In this document: positions 32,831 through 44,407 of the stretch, in pieces
How the letters are laid out: each line of letters starts with the position of its first letter
Numbering within the stretch: position 1 is the stretch's first letter
Notes under the pieces: generated by a model
What the model was told of the DNA's origin: nothing
The model's database searches: none
What the model saw: the letters and a program-made list of their open reading frames with translations, nothing else
From: Euclidia mi
Taxonomy: Eukaryota; Arthropoda; Insecta; Lepidoptera; Erebidae
Direction of reading: 5' to 3'
DNA: 64,000 nt
NCBI GenBank assembly: GCA_944739405.2
Contig: OX123185.2
Coordinates: 4,895,840 to 4,959,839 of the forward strand
Program-made: the position numbers and the translations under genes

Positions 32831-33445
32831 ATTTTATTTCACTTATTACGGTTTTCTAACTTATCTGCACTGGTCTATAAACGGTTGCCCAACTATTATT
32901 TGTTTTATTGGTCTATGATTGAGATTTCATATAAAGGTCTTTTTCTTATCGTAGCATACAAACTTAAACGAATTAAGTACCTAGGTACATTGTTTATGAC
33001 ATGACAATAAAATTAAAATCCATTCTAAGTATTTCACACATCTTTGAATGTGAGATTAACATTAAATGACAACATATTTAGTTTTTTTCATCGATAGTAA
33101 AGTAAAGCGAATTAAGTGCTGAATAAAATATGAGTCTGTATTCCCATATTCTTAATTGGTACGTCCCCTTCAATAGTTATAAACATGTCAATGTAAGCGT
33201 AAAGCACATTGTGAATGGATCGCTTGTAACACGTTACTGTAACAAAAGAGTGTGGACGCCGATATCGCGTTAAGTTATTAGCTGCACTGAACTCAGTGCA
33301 CGAGGAAGTCATTAATTATGGCGATGATAAATTGTGATCCCGCCTTATACATATGTAGCTATAGCAATATAGTAAGAGCAATATCACTGAGGAGCCATTG
33401 TTATTTCCATAATAAAGAAAACGAAAGTCTAAGAAATAAACTGCG
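32831..33445. other. No recognised gene
   Basis: No supported coding frame or repeat partner. Confidence 0.55.
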
Positions 33446-33625
33446 CCCATGGTGAAGTGGTGTGAGCGGCCTACTCACAGATTATTACTGCACTGAGTGT
33501 TGTTGAGAGTGGCTTCGTTTCCACCATGGGACAACAGTTGCAATCCACAAGTTTGGTGTTCTTTGTGTCCAAGGGTTGTATGTTAAGTCCTGCGCGATAC
33601 ACGATTTTCCCGTTTATATCTACGT
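33446..33625 (+). mobile_element. Diverged SINE E-like remnant
   Basis: GCCCATGGTGAAGTGGTGTG resembles an A box, and TTTGGTGTTCTTTGTGTCCA then GTCCTGCGCGATAC resemble the SINE E body (compare 53,885-54,096). The B box is not preserved. Confidence 0.4.
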
Positions 33626-33769
33626 ACTTAATTCATTTATTAACTTTTGTAGGGTATAAACAGTTAAAATACACGTTCTGCTAAGGGTAACGTTATGATA
33701 TAAAAATCGACTTTTATTCGTATGTCGCAAGCACGACCCGATATAGTGAAACGTCTATTTAATTTTAAC

Positions 33770-33945
33770 TGGAGGATTTTTTAATTTATCAGTTTCTTCC
33801 TGATTCGATGGGAGTTTTTAGATAACCCTTTTTAGTGCACCCCTACGACCCCCAAGGAACATACGTAAGTACATGCTATATTTCAACTTCTTAGAGCCAA
33901 TAGTTTTGGCTGTGCGTGGTCTGTCGATCAGTAATGGAAAAATTA
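33770..33945 (+). repeat. Repeat L, eroded copy
   Basis: Recognisable by TTTAGTGCACCCCTACGACC, CCCAAGGAACATACG, and AATAGTTTTGGCTGTGCGTG. The first 60 bp are degraded. Confidence 0.65.
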
Positions 33946-34320
33946 AATATAGATGAATGATTGGCCACTCAGTATTATCCCCAGCCCCATATTGTCTAGG
34001 TACAGGAGAGAACTAAGCTCTAAATATTACTGGTTTAATGTACACTGACGGACTCATAAACTGCATCAAAGTAATAGACGACTTTGAAATAAATATTTTA
34101 ACCAAGTATGCAAACTTTCTATACAGATTTAAATTGAAACCTCTAGATTGGTTCGTGAACTTTAAAACAGCGTAGGGTCATATCCTTAAGTTTAAGTTTG
34201 TGTACTGGAAAGGACCTTAAGACCTTTTTGAAGAAAAAACAGAAATTTAAGGAAAATTGGTTTAATAAAAAAATTGGTTTTAACAATAGACAAACTTTAT
34301 GCAAGGGTTTATTTATGTTT

Positions 34321-35374
34321 TAATAAGGTGTTTTACCTCCACGTGTCCTTATTACGGATTCTAATCGGTACCGCATATATTTTAGTAGGGTTATTAAAAG
34401 ATCTTGCGGAATATTGTCCCATTCTTCTGAAAGTGCTGTTCTTAGTGCTGCCACTATCGTGGGCACAGGATTTCTCGCATATGCAGCTCTTTATAAATTG
34501 TCCCAAACATGCTCAATGGGATTAAGATCCAGGCTGCGTGCTGGCCAATTAATTGTACGTATCCCAACCTCTTCGCAATATTGTCGAACTTGTGCAGCAG
34601 CGTGCGGCCGGTTTACTTTAATGCAGGATAATCCTGCATTAAAGTAAAATTTTCGCCTATGAATCCCATGTAAGGCACCACGTGATCTTCTAAGATCTCA
34701 GTTATGTAGCGATGTGCAGTCAAACCCCCTATATTACCGTGTTGACGGACCATTTCCATGAACACAAGTTCTGTTCGCCCGTTCATCGATATGCCACCCC
34801 AGACCATACACGAACCGCCTCCAAAAGGAACACGCTCCTCAATGCAACTTTGAGCATATCGCTCCCCACGTCAACGATAGACTCTTCTGCGACCATCTGC
34901 ACCATATAAACAAGTCCTACACTCGTCCGTGAACAATACGGAAGCCCATTGCTCTTCTGTCCAATTTAGGTGATCACGCGCAAATCTTAAGCGAGCTTGT
35001 CTGTGAGCTACAGACAACTTTAGACCATTTGCTGGTCTAAAAGGGTTGATATCCGCTTCCTTTATACTTCTTCTTATTGTTCGTGCACTCACATTTACTC
35101 CACGCACTTCATTAAGCTCGGTTTTGATGTTAACTGACGTGAGGAAACGATTTGGCAGGGAAGTTGTAACAATAAATCGCTCATCACGACCGGTGGTTGC
35201 TCGAGTCCTGCCTGTATCACGTCTCCTTCTGTAAGAATCTGTCTCCACAAACCTTCTGTTTATTCTAGAAACCGTAGACTGGTTTAAATTAAAATTTCTA
35301 CCAATTGTTTGTTGATCCAAGCCCTCCCGCACCAGTGTTACAATTTGAGCCGCTTGTTCGGACGAAGTATCCAT
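34321..35374 (-). pseudogene. Tc1-type transposase pseudogene
   Basis: A cut-and-paste transposase read on the minus strand. MDTSSEQAAQIVTLV at 35,374 is chosen as start because it opens the paired helix-turn-helix region (GRNFNLNQSTVSRI). QARLRFARDHLNWTEEQW leads to FTDEC with the first catalytic Asp. VWGGISMNGRTELVF and TLMQD (second Asp) come next, and NPIEHVWDN carries the final acidic residue. The frame breaks after 34,871 and again at TLMQD, where an 18-bp inverted duplication destroys the NxRPH block. There is also a stop after HVWDNL. A start 58 codons further upstream is open but lies outside family homology. Confidence 0.92.
34612..34648. repeat. Near-perfect palindrome inside transposase, 18-bp arms, 1-base loop
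   Basis: TTTACTTTAATGCAGGAT (34,612-34,629) and its exact reverse complement (34,631-34,648) flank a single A. The right arm is the normal gene sequence and the left arm replaces expected coding sequence. Confidence 0.95.
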
Positions 35375-35698
35375 ATTATGGTTCAAAACTTCTCGATGAG
35401 TTAAAAAACTAACCCAACAATTCTGCTGGTAACAATAATTCAATTGACAAAAGAATAAAAAATCAATGCGAATCAATTTAAAACTTTGCTTTAAATAACA
35501 CGCAAATCTGATACTACGAGTAAATTTTCTTTTCCCGGCTATATTCATTTGTTTTACTGCAGTTCTATTTTTAAATTTTACTTTTGTTTAAGATTAAGAG
35601 CCAGTCTCTCCATATTTATATAATTTAATCTAAAAAGTTTGCATACTTATTAAAAAAAAACATTTCAAAGTAATCCCGAACTTGAGTCCGTCAGTTTA

Positions 35699-36125
35699 TA
35701 TCAAGGTAAAAAAGTAGAGCGTTGCTGATTTTGGCGAAGAACCGATACAAAAAACCAGGTGCACAAATCTGCCTGTTGGCACTGCGTATACAATACACGT
35801 AGGTGTAGTGAACGCGTTCAGAACCAAAGGGTTACCTCTCGGGACAAGCCGACATATTATCCCTTTTGATTGAATCACTCTCGTCACATTCTTGACGCAC
35901 ACATTGATTCCCACTAGTTTCAACATTAACTTTTTACGGCATTGTCCTGATTTGTTCAAATAAAACAGTTGAAGTTCAGTTAGTTCAGTTTCAGCTTATG
36001 TTGCCATGTCCGATTTGTTTTTAATCGTGGCAGTAAAATAAGTCGTGGTTTAGTGTAGCAGATCGGGAGGAACGACACAACGAGGTCTTTTTAGATTGAT
36101 GTTTAATTTATTATAATGCACAACT
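35699..36125. other. No recognised gene
   Basis: No supported coding frame or repeat partner. Confidence 0.5.
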
Positions 36126-36304
36126 AGTATTACGGCCTGGTCACGAGATCGGTCTAAGCGGCGAGCGGCGTGGCAGGGGCGATGTACATGGCGCGTTTAC
36201 TCTGAGGCGGCCGGGCGCCGCGTCACAGTAAACGCGCCATGTACATCGAAAACGTTCGCCGCTGCCGCCCGCCGCTGTAGGCCGTGACCGGGCCCTTAGT
36301 GTTA
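36126..36304. mobile_element. GC-rich MITE
   Basis: The inner 21-bp arms GATGTACATGGCGCGTTTACT (36,181-36,201) and their exact complement (36,227-36,247) are nested in outer, less perfect inverted ends (GGCCTGGTCAC against GGGCCCGGTCAC). Flanks AGTATTA (36,126-36,132) and AGTGTTA (36,298-36,304) may be a 7-bp target duplication with one mismatch. Non-coding and about 165 bp long. Confidence 0.75.
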
Positions 36305-36896
36305 ATGGGCCCAAGCATTCAAGGAGAAAGTCTTAGATGCAGCCAGGACAGCGCTACGTCGATGATGATGGCTATTATTAGTGGTAATTCTGACTTAATA
36401 CTACTTTGGTCACAATAACTAGTAGAAATTGCGAAATATTACAGTGACATCGTAGAGTTTCAGGTATTAATTAATTTATCGGTACTTACGTGTGCCGATC
36501 AGTAACAAATCAGGACGGGTCCCTGAGGACACGCCCCGATTTATTCGTCTGAAAATTGGGACGACCTGGCAACTCTAGTAGTTTCTTCAAGTTCAAGGCA
36601 TTATCCAACAATTAAACCGTTTTAATTTATAATGTTTATGCTGATAATCTTTCGTTTAGGCACATTTAAGGGTTAGTGGGCGAACGGCACAAGTATTAGA
36701 TCGAACCGATCCTCACTCCTCTTATTGCACCTCTTCACTAGGAGAGTATCATCCTCCATCTTCTATTCAAACTCCATTTCCTCTCCTTACTTTTGTATTG
36801 CCGTTTTCACAAGGGAAATTACCTGTGTACCAATTATATGTGACGGTTTTGATATCCGTAATATCTGTGCCTGCCACCGTAATGTAGTATATAAAC
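36305..36896. other. No recognised gene
   Basis: No supported coding frame. AATCAGGACGGGTCCCTGAG ... CGTCTGAAAATTGGGACG at 36,508-36,560 is weakly similar to 3,845-3,890, so the duplication may begin earlier than 36,897. Confidence 0.45.
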
Positions 36897-37471
36897 TCGC
36901 CAAGAAAGAGCGCTCAGCGTCCCGGTACGCATGGCTCGGCAACTAATCTTGATAAGATAGTAATAAAGATAGTAATTGATTGATTACTTGCGGACTATTT
37001 ACGTAGTAAGTAGGTAAATTATTAGTAGGTATGTACGTAAAATATACATAAAATATACGCTTATCTGTTCATATTAAATCGACAGATTCTATGAACAATG
37101 TATGTTATACATACAAGACTCTGTATGGTAAAAATAATGTATTTAGTTTGATAGTATATTATTTGAGTGAAGTAATACATTTGTGGTACCTGTAGCAAGC
37201 TTAATTGCTGTCGTCACTATTTGGTATAAAAGATGGAGCACCGATCAGAAAAAGTCTTTCTCTGTGTCTCGGAGAGCACTTAAAGCTGTCGGTTCCGACT
37301 GTTATGAACATCTATGTCAGTCTTTACAGAATTAAGATACACTGTCACGGTTGGTTTATGTTTTTGGGTTATGAAGGTCAGGCCTGATACCTTCTACGTG
37401 GAAGTATGTCGACAACTCCACCACTCTGCCAAATGTGTAGTCAAAAGTATTGATGAACCAGTATTGCTATC

Positions 37472-37684
37472 TTGTGTGTGACGCAACAACTCGAGCCAGC
37501 GCAGGTATCCGTCGACAAGCACTTAGCTGTCATCGCTGTATGTGCTCACGACGCGATGCTCGGGCACAATGCGCTCTCCACCGTGACTCAAACAGAACTA
37601 CAAACAAGACGCCGTTTGTACTTGATGTGCAGAGATGACAACGACATTCGCGGTGGATTTTGTAAAAAAAAACTTTTGAACTGA
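37472..37684 (+). other. Weak candidate coding fragment inside the duplication
   Basis: A 70-codon frame ending TTTTGTAAAAAAAAACTTTT then TGA. The matching frame in copy 1 (4,453-4,660) has an extra stop (CAATAA for CAACAA). Upstream, another frame (DTVYVDVCRQLHYSAKCVV, then SIDEPVLLSCV and stop) is open in both copies. The text looks protein-like, but differences between copies are not concentrated at third positions. I do not recognise it and it may be chance. Confidence 0.15.
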
Positions 37685-38774
37685 ATACTGTGGGGTAGAG
37701 CAGCAGCCATCAAATGTAAACGAAATGTTTCACACAAACACTTTAATCGCGTTTACTTATAAACATGGACACAGGACTACAAATTAGGGTGACCAATTAC
37801 ACTGTGGGTACAATAGATCCCCTCGTTAGCCTCTGTGACTCAAAGTTGGCTAGATGGCAGAGCACTATAACGTAACTGCTGCTTGTATGGTGTATGACTC
37901 GGTACTGCTTGAGGGCGCGAATGCCCACTGATAAATAGAGCGCAGAAGCGCTGGTGATGTGCGTGTATAACCGATTATTCTTAGTGTTGGGATTCCAACA
38001 GAATACATTTTATATGCATTAGTAAAAACAATTTTAGTACACTTTCGTTTAATTAAAATGTCCTAAATTAATCGTCAGATAGTATAAGAAGATTTATCTC
38101 AGGTATGCCTATGTGTGGCAAACGTACGAAACTTTTCCTTACGTAATTCCGAAGCTAATACAAAAATGGTGAATGTGACTCAGCGGGAGGACCATGAAAA
38201 CTTTTCTTTTTAATGCAAGACAGTAAATTCCTTTATATTGAAAGGAACAAGGAAGATAGTGTCTGTATCAGAATTGTCCCACGTATTTTGGGAATAACTA
38301 GGATTCAAAATGATTCATATTATCATATATGAACATGAATGTAAGTAAGAATTTATAACTTTATCAGTTTCATATCAGCTTCAATAATGAGTATAATATT
38401 AAAATCCTCGAAGCGCAAGTAAAGTGTAACAGTTGGATTATGTTTGAGAAATGCCTCGTCGTCGCGGTAACGGTAACTAGAACATACCTACCAGTGTTCA
38501 TTTTGTTCAAGTTTTAAAAGCAGCCACGTCGGCGTACGGCAACAAACTTTGGCAATTAGTGTTAAGTGGTTTTTAACCTAAATAAAATAATAGTAACATT
38601 GTGTCGGAACACGGCATGTCTTACATTTAATATTTAAGCTGTAATGTTGTTATAACAAACGTGTCCATTAATTGTTCCATTCTTAAATAAGGCTTTGCTT
38701 TCTGATTGATAGGTCATAGTGCAATCTGCTGGCCAATAGGGCGTTGGCAAAGTATATATTATTATCTCTTCATG

Positions 38775-39000
38775 AATACTTATCTGAAGTTAATTATGAG
38801 GAGATTTGCAGGAAAATCACAGTCGTTAACAGAGCTCTCCGAATATTCAAGATAGAAGAACTGATGACCGTCCCCACCGACGGACTCCCGCATGGTGGAT
38901 CCCATTGCCCTCATGCGGGTGGCTCGGTAACGGTCAATGTGGACTGCTCTGGGAGAGGCCTATGTCCAGCAGTGGACGTCTTTTGGCTGAGATGTAGAAG
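38775..39000 (+). pseudogene. Degraded RTE 3' end (copy in duplicated segment)
   Basis: GAGGAGATTTGCAGGAAAAT at the start, TCATGCGGGTGGCTCGG, and then the well-preserved CTCTGGGAGAGGCCTATGTC and CAGCAGTGGACGTCTTTTGG then CTGA. This is the counterpart of 5,745-6,096, with a different internal deletion in each copy. Confidence 0.75.
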
Positions 39001-39694
39001 TAATTCTCTATATTATATCATGACATCAATATCGAGGTACTTGTACATGTTTACTTTTAAATTTGCCTGATCACTTACACTTACTGACACAAATGCACTG
39101 TACAGTAGAAGTTCATTATTTACAACAGTGCAAAAGTCAGCTACATTGTAAAAATCACAATAAACGTTAAATAGGTTAAAGAGTGCAATGCACGTTGTAA
39201 ACTTTGTTTTTGACATGCATTTGGTATGTATTTTTATGATTTAAATAAAAACCTTAATAACTTTCATCTATTTGTATTTTTTTGTTTTACCTTGTGTGTT
39301 GTTCTGACTCATTACATTTGCAGCAATAGCAGCAGTCTTTACATAAGCAACGTGATGGCGAGTCGATTAGAAACGATAGCCGTTCACGAGTTTATCCTGC
39401 AGTAGCGATAGCATTAGGACGACGATTAGTGTGCGTTGCACTGAGGTTCATACAATGAATTCTAAACGGGTCGAGCTAAGCACAATGCCGCTTTAGTGCT
39501 GCCGTGATAAAGGATCTGTGGCACTACCTGCATAGTACACACATACTCGTACGTACATACACAAATGAGAGAGTACTCAGAAATGCTTCTATTCCGGCTG
39601 GTTTACACAACGTTTTGAACATTATTTCTGATATGTGTTAGTTTGGCTTCCTAACGTTAGGAACTATCTGTCCACTCTGAACGAATCTGTGTCA

Positions 39695-40552
39695 TGCATT
39701 GGAGATAGTTATAATAGGTATCAGCCGTGTATATAAACTATGTCGTTTTAAAGACATTGGAGTAATGTTGCCTATATATAACTGTTTAGTACGTAGTGTC
39801 TTAGAGTATTGTAGTCCTGTATGGAATCCTAGCTATAATGTACACTCAGACAGAATAGAACGTATCCAAAAAAGGTTTTTATTTCAAGTTTCGTTCGCAA
39901 ATAATAAATGTAAAGAGCTTGTATCCTACGAGTCTAGATTGAGTTTTTATAAAATGCAACCATTAATTGTACGTAGAAAATGTGCTGATATAATCATGCT
40001 TTTTAAATTTGTACATGGATTAATAGACTGTCCAGCGTTTCTTGCCCAAATAAACTTTGAAGTTCCGCGGAGTAGCAGTCGTCTTCAAAACAGGAAAACA
40101 TTTTCTATGCCTCGATGTCGAACCAACATAGGGCAGCATGCACCCTCATATCGGATGTTTTCTAGCTACAACAGCATCAGAACGTCCTTTGACATATTTT
40201 CTGGCTCTTTGGCGTCAGTTAGATTAAAAATGGGTAAACTGCTGTAACTTAGCTTAACGATCTATTTATAACTATTATAATATGTTTTTTTTTTCTTTTT
40301 ACATTTAAGGTTCTTGTAGTTTCTGTTTATAATTTACTGTAACTTTTAATTTGAAATTTATGGTACTTATATTAACATAATATACCTAAAACCTAAGTTA
40401 TGAAACTAACCTCTTTAGTAACCGTCTTTTATGCATGTTGTGTTCACTGTCACAGGGTGGACAAAGGCTAGTTTTATGTTTTATGTCATAGTATGTAAGA
40501 TTTTTCTGTCACATCCAATTTGTGAACCAAATAAAAAAAAAAAAAAAAAAAA
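39695..40552 (+). mobile_element. CR1/Jockey-group LINE 3' end with poly(A)
   Basis: Carries the last part of a LINE reverse transcriptase, a 300-bp 3' UTR, and AATAAA running into about 20 A. GTCAT occurs on both sides (39,691-39,695 and 40,553-40,557), a short possible target duplication. It interrupts the duplicated segment and is missing from copy 1. Confidence 0.85.
39699..40247 (+). pseudogene. C-terminal region of LINE reverse transcriptase
   Basis: LPIYNCLVRSVLEYCSPVWN (residues 25-44) and DRIERIQKRFLFQVSF match the thumb/C-terminal region that follows the RT domain in CR1/Jockey-group LINEs. FKFVHGLIDCPAFLAQINF and TFSMPRCRTNIGQHAPSYRM continue it. No catalytic motifs are present because the element is 5'-truncated. 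The frame has no stop across 182 codons, so the copy is not very old. The ATG is simply the first one after the insertion point. Confidence 0.85.
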
Positions 40553-40600
40553 GTCATATTCAAGTCTTTCTATTAGATGATTTATAAAATGTGAAAAAAA

Positions 40601-43600
40601 TTATATTGATTTAGTTACAATAAAATGTTAGTACATTACCAAGGTATCAATTAGATGTGCCAAACTAGTTGCTTAGCTGCTCCTAAAGAAAGTAATGAAT
40701 TAACCGACTGGGTTGAAATTGGATTTCATAACGTTTTACGCCAGAAATACTTCTGCGATTTTGTTTTTGAGAGGATGACGTATACAGATTTATATCACAG
40801 GAAACTGTGAACAAGCACTGGAATAAATGTAATTACCGAAATAAAAAGTATAATTCTCTTTTGGAGGCAAGCCCAGACCAAAAATGATATGTCTTCTTTT
40901 AGGCTGAAATTCGCAACGTTCGCAAATAATTTATGAAACCACTATTCATACTTAATATAATATCCTCGCTAAACACGTTAGATTGGAACAATTGTTATTC
41001 ACCCCAAGAATATTGGCACGCAGTCAAAGTATGGATATGTTGCCAGAACACAAAAAATATGGTGGTCTTAACTTTTAAAACTTGTTAAACTTTATTCTTG
41101 GTGAGAACAGAAACGGATATTACACTCTTTTCTTGCCTTAAGTGTGTGTGACAAGCTCTGATGTCAGTGTTTAAAGATCACACAAAATCCTCCGAAATGG
41201 CCTAACTATACTTGAGACAATCGTCGGGACCTTCAGCTTTACGTATCCACCTAACTAGTGCTTAGGTTATGACTAGGATTACGTTATGATACAACAAGCG
41301 GCTATCTATCCAATTCCTGACCTCAGCAAGCGTTGCTTTACTTGCTCGGTCTATTACGAACGGCAAATCAATCCACACCATGAGAGCTACAGTACTCGTG
41401 TGTCATCAATCTATTAGAATAGAGCGAACTGCTCTGGCAAGCGATAGCCCAGTAGGAAGGATATCTTGGCACTGGGTCAGGGGTCTTACTAAATTAACAT
41501 CTCAGTAATTCCACTGCATCATACTAATTACTTTACATCTCAGTTACTAAGAGGAATCGTGTCCGAATAAATCATGCGATACGTACAGCTGTTAGTTCGA
41601 AATAAATCTCACTTAAGTGCTTAAAGGTAACCCACCCGACAGGCCGATATTTTGAAATAATTATTCAATTATTATTAATGAATACGAAGCTGTTTTCTTT
41701 ACGTGTACATTACATCTTAAGCCCCAACCACAAATCTAGTACTTCACTATGGAGCTAGTAGCTACTCGTATATGGCTACATCTTATAATTGTCCTTTCGT
41801 TTGCGTGGCAGGATTCATTACATCCTGAAGTATCTAAGTAGAGAGTGCAAGCTTGCTCAGCCTTCTTTAAGCGCCATAGTTTGAAAACTGTGGAATAATT
41901 CCAAACTTAGAATTCAGAGACTAACACAATCACGTATTCCCCGAGATCATGGTTATACGTCGGTCGTCCTCCTAGAAGGTTTAAATGATACCTAACGAAT
42001 GAACATTTAAAAGGCAGGCCTGTTTAAATGTATGTCAAATAAGACATGCACTCGCAAACTATATATTTGTCGGAGATTCGAGAACGGAACGTCAAATCTT
42101 AATAGATTTGGGCGTATTCGGATACGATGGTTGGCAACACTGAGGTCGGCAGTTGACAGCTGTCAATGTCATAAAATGTTTTATAAGCGAACGTGGAGCT
42201 GTCAACGGGCACTTTTGGCGACAGACACCGCGGAGGAAACAAGTGTGGCCTACCTACGTCCGACTTCGCCGCGTTTCCAAAAGTAATCCAATTTCATCCG
42301 AGCTACGTGTGCATATTTAGTTTGTGAAGTAAACTAATTAGTTTGAGTAAAACCTATGGAGTGTATACTGAGTCTTATTTTCCTGAAATGTACGATGGAG
42401 GAAGACTTGAGAAACGGAGAACGCCCATATTCTCCTACGTTACCTACGTAATACGTTATATTATTTAAAGTAAAATAAAATGAGTTTTATTTAGGTAAGA
42501 TTTTATTTTATTATTTAGAGACAAGGACATCATGTTTCTTTCTTTTCTTCGAGAAGACCCTTCTTTGTTGTTCTGCTAAGATAAAATAGCGAGGGCAATA
42601 AACTGGATAACAACAAAAAAAACAATAAAAAGTTTCACTATCAAGTTATCGTGTTTCTGTTTCAGCTTATTCTCCAGATAAACTATAAAACTTACTGGAC
42701 TCGGCACAGCTGGTCAAAAGTTACTAATACGTACAAAAAATCTGTTATTTACATTCTTTATTTAAATCTTAATTCTAATGTTCCATGTTAAATGTTTTGT
42801 AATGTTGCCAGTACTTCATAAATCATTCGGAACAAAAGAAATCGGAGGGAGGCGTAAAACAAAATGCAAAAGGAAGAATTTATCTTTTCGTACCTTTTTC
42901 TTGTAGAATTGCTGCTGTTACTTCTTCAGCGGGAAGTCAATGTCTATTTTATTTTAATTTTTCATTACTTGGTCTTTGGCGTTTTGAATAAATAATTTCG
43001 TTTGATTATGAATTTCGTTTTGTTTTGTTGTATGCGGTAAATTAATTTATTAACGTTTTATGAGGCCAAAAAATTACAATATAATGTGTTTAGTTGCTAG
43101 TTTTTAAGTTGGGTGCAATGTATGTATAATACATTGTGTATAATATATTTTATTTGTAGTTAACCTATAAAAATTCTCAACATCTAGCTATTTTGCCGAT
43201 TGGACCCGACTACAAACTCTGATCTGTAGCCTGGCTTAAGCCTTGGTTGTTAGTAGATCAGCTTTTGCGACATGCATTGATACAGGTTTACAATATTGTC
43301 ATCTATATAAAAATGAAAGCGGGTTGCACACAGTTTTAGTTTTTAGACATGACTGAAAATAGTGAGCATCAAGCTGGCCATAATATAGTAAAATTGCTAA
43401 CATTTTTTTAAACAAAGAACTAAGTGTCCTATCGTGACACAGATTACGTTAAAACCTATTTTTAATTCTATTCGATTGGGGCCACGTTTTAATATGAGAC
43501 CGGTCAGTTTAAATTAGCCTGTTTTACCTAAATTAAGAGTTTATCACAAAGTTTGTGGCTATATGTAGCTACAAACATTTTCCTTCATCGAATATTCAGA

Positions 43601-44199
43601 TTCACATGTACATATAACAGGAAGGAAAGGAAAATATTAAACCATTATCGTTATGGAGCAATTATAGCGTATATTAAACGTATTGCCATAGTTCCCCGGA
43701 TATTGCGAAGACTTTATCTTCATACATTGCGCTCATACAGTTGGCCATTTCACGTGCCACGGGCAATGTCCTTACCAAGGAAACAAGACGATAATTAGAC
43801 CTTTTTTCTGTTTACCACCCCCTCGAGTCGTAAATTTAAGGAGAAATAATTGTAAACGTCTCTCGACTGTTTATCACTTGGGTACGTTTTTTCTAATAAA
43901 ACTAAAGCAGTCGAAGTTTATAGTAATATGTGTATTAGAAGATCCGTCGTTATAATGTTATAAAGGCTTGTTGATATAGTTTCTTTGTTTTATTTTATGT
44001 TAGAAGGAGTTTGTTTATTTGTTTATTTTCTTTGGCAACATATTTTTTATAAGAGTGACAAAAAGTCTAGAAGCAATAGTTGTCAAGAGTTTCTGATAAG
44101 TACTTCATGGGTGTATTTATAAGATCACTAATATGGTAATTTTTGAGCTAAAGGGGAATAGTGTTCTGCTTAACATAATTTACTGTAATTTATATTTAA
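40601..44199. other. 3.6 kb without a recognised gene or element
   Basis: AT-rich. The only longer frame, 42,032-42,286 plus, lies in a locally GC-richer patch (TTGGCGACAGACACCGCGGA, then CTACGTCCGACTTCGCCGCG) and has no recognisable domain. I saw no splice-supported exon series. Confidence 0.5.
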
Positions 44200-44407
44200 A
44201 CTAGAGGACGCCAGCAGCTACGCCTGCAATTTTTTTAAATTTACCCATTTTGGCCGATCCCGTGAGAATTTCGGGAAATCCCTTCTTAGTGCACCCCTAC
44301 GATCCCCAAGGAACACTCATGCCAAATTTCAGCTTCCTGCGCTCAATAGTTTCGGCTGTAGCGTGTCTGTCAGTCAGTCAATAACGCAAGGATTTTATAT
44401 ATTAAGA
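44200..44407 (+). repeat. Repeat L, well-preserved copy
   Basis: ACTAGAGGACGCCAGCAGCT, then ACGCCTGC, GATCCCGTGAGAATTTCGGG, AGTGCACCCCTACGATCCCC, TTTCGGCTGTAGCGTGTCTG, and AACGCAAGGATTTTATATAT. Useful as the family reference. Confidence 0.88.

Larger units (their letters stand above)
34043..35696 (-). mobile_element. Tc1-type DNA transposon, inactive
   Basis: Ends CACTGACGGACTCA (34,043) and, inverted at 35,696, AACTGACGGACTCA are flanked by TA on both sides (34,041-34,042 and 35,697-35,698). Inner parts of the inverted ends share CTTTGAAAT and AAGTATGCAAACTTT. The 1.65-kb length and TA duplication are those of Tc1/mariner elements. Confidence 0.93.
36897..40600 (+). repeat. Duplicated segment, copy 2 (partner at 3,917-6,740)
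   Basis: Same orientation and order as copy 1. It is interrupted by a LINE at 39,695-40,552, after which weak homology to 6,705-6,735 resumes (AGTCATATTCAAGTC against AGTCATTCCATAAGT). Contains the SINE A fragment at 37,243-37,388. Confidence 0.88.

Noticed and set aside
42032..42286. 84-codon plus-strand frame in a GC-richer patch as a host exon
   Set aside because: No recognisable domain, no supported splice structure and no homologous partner in the window.
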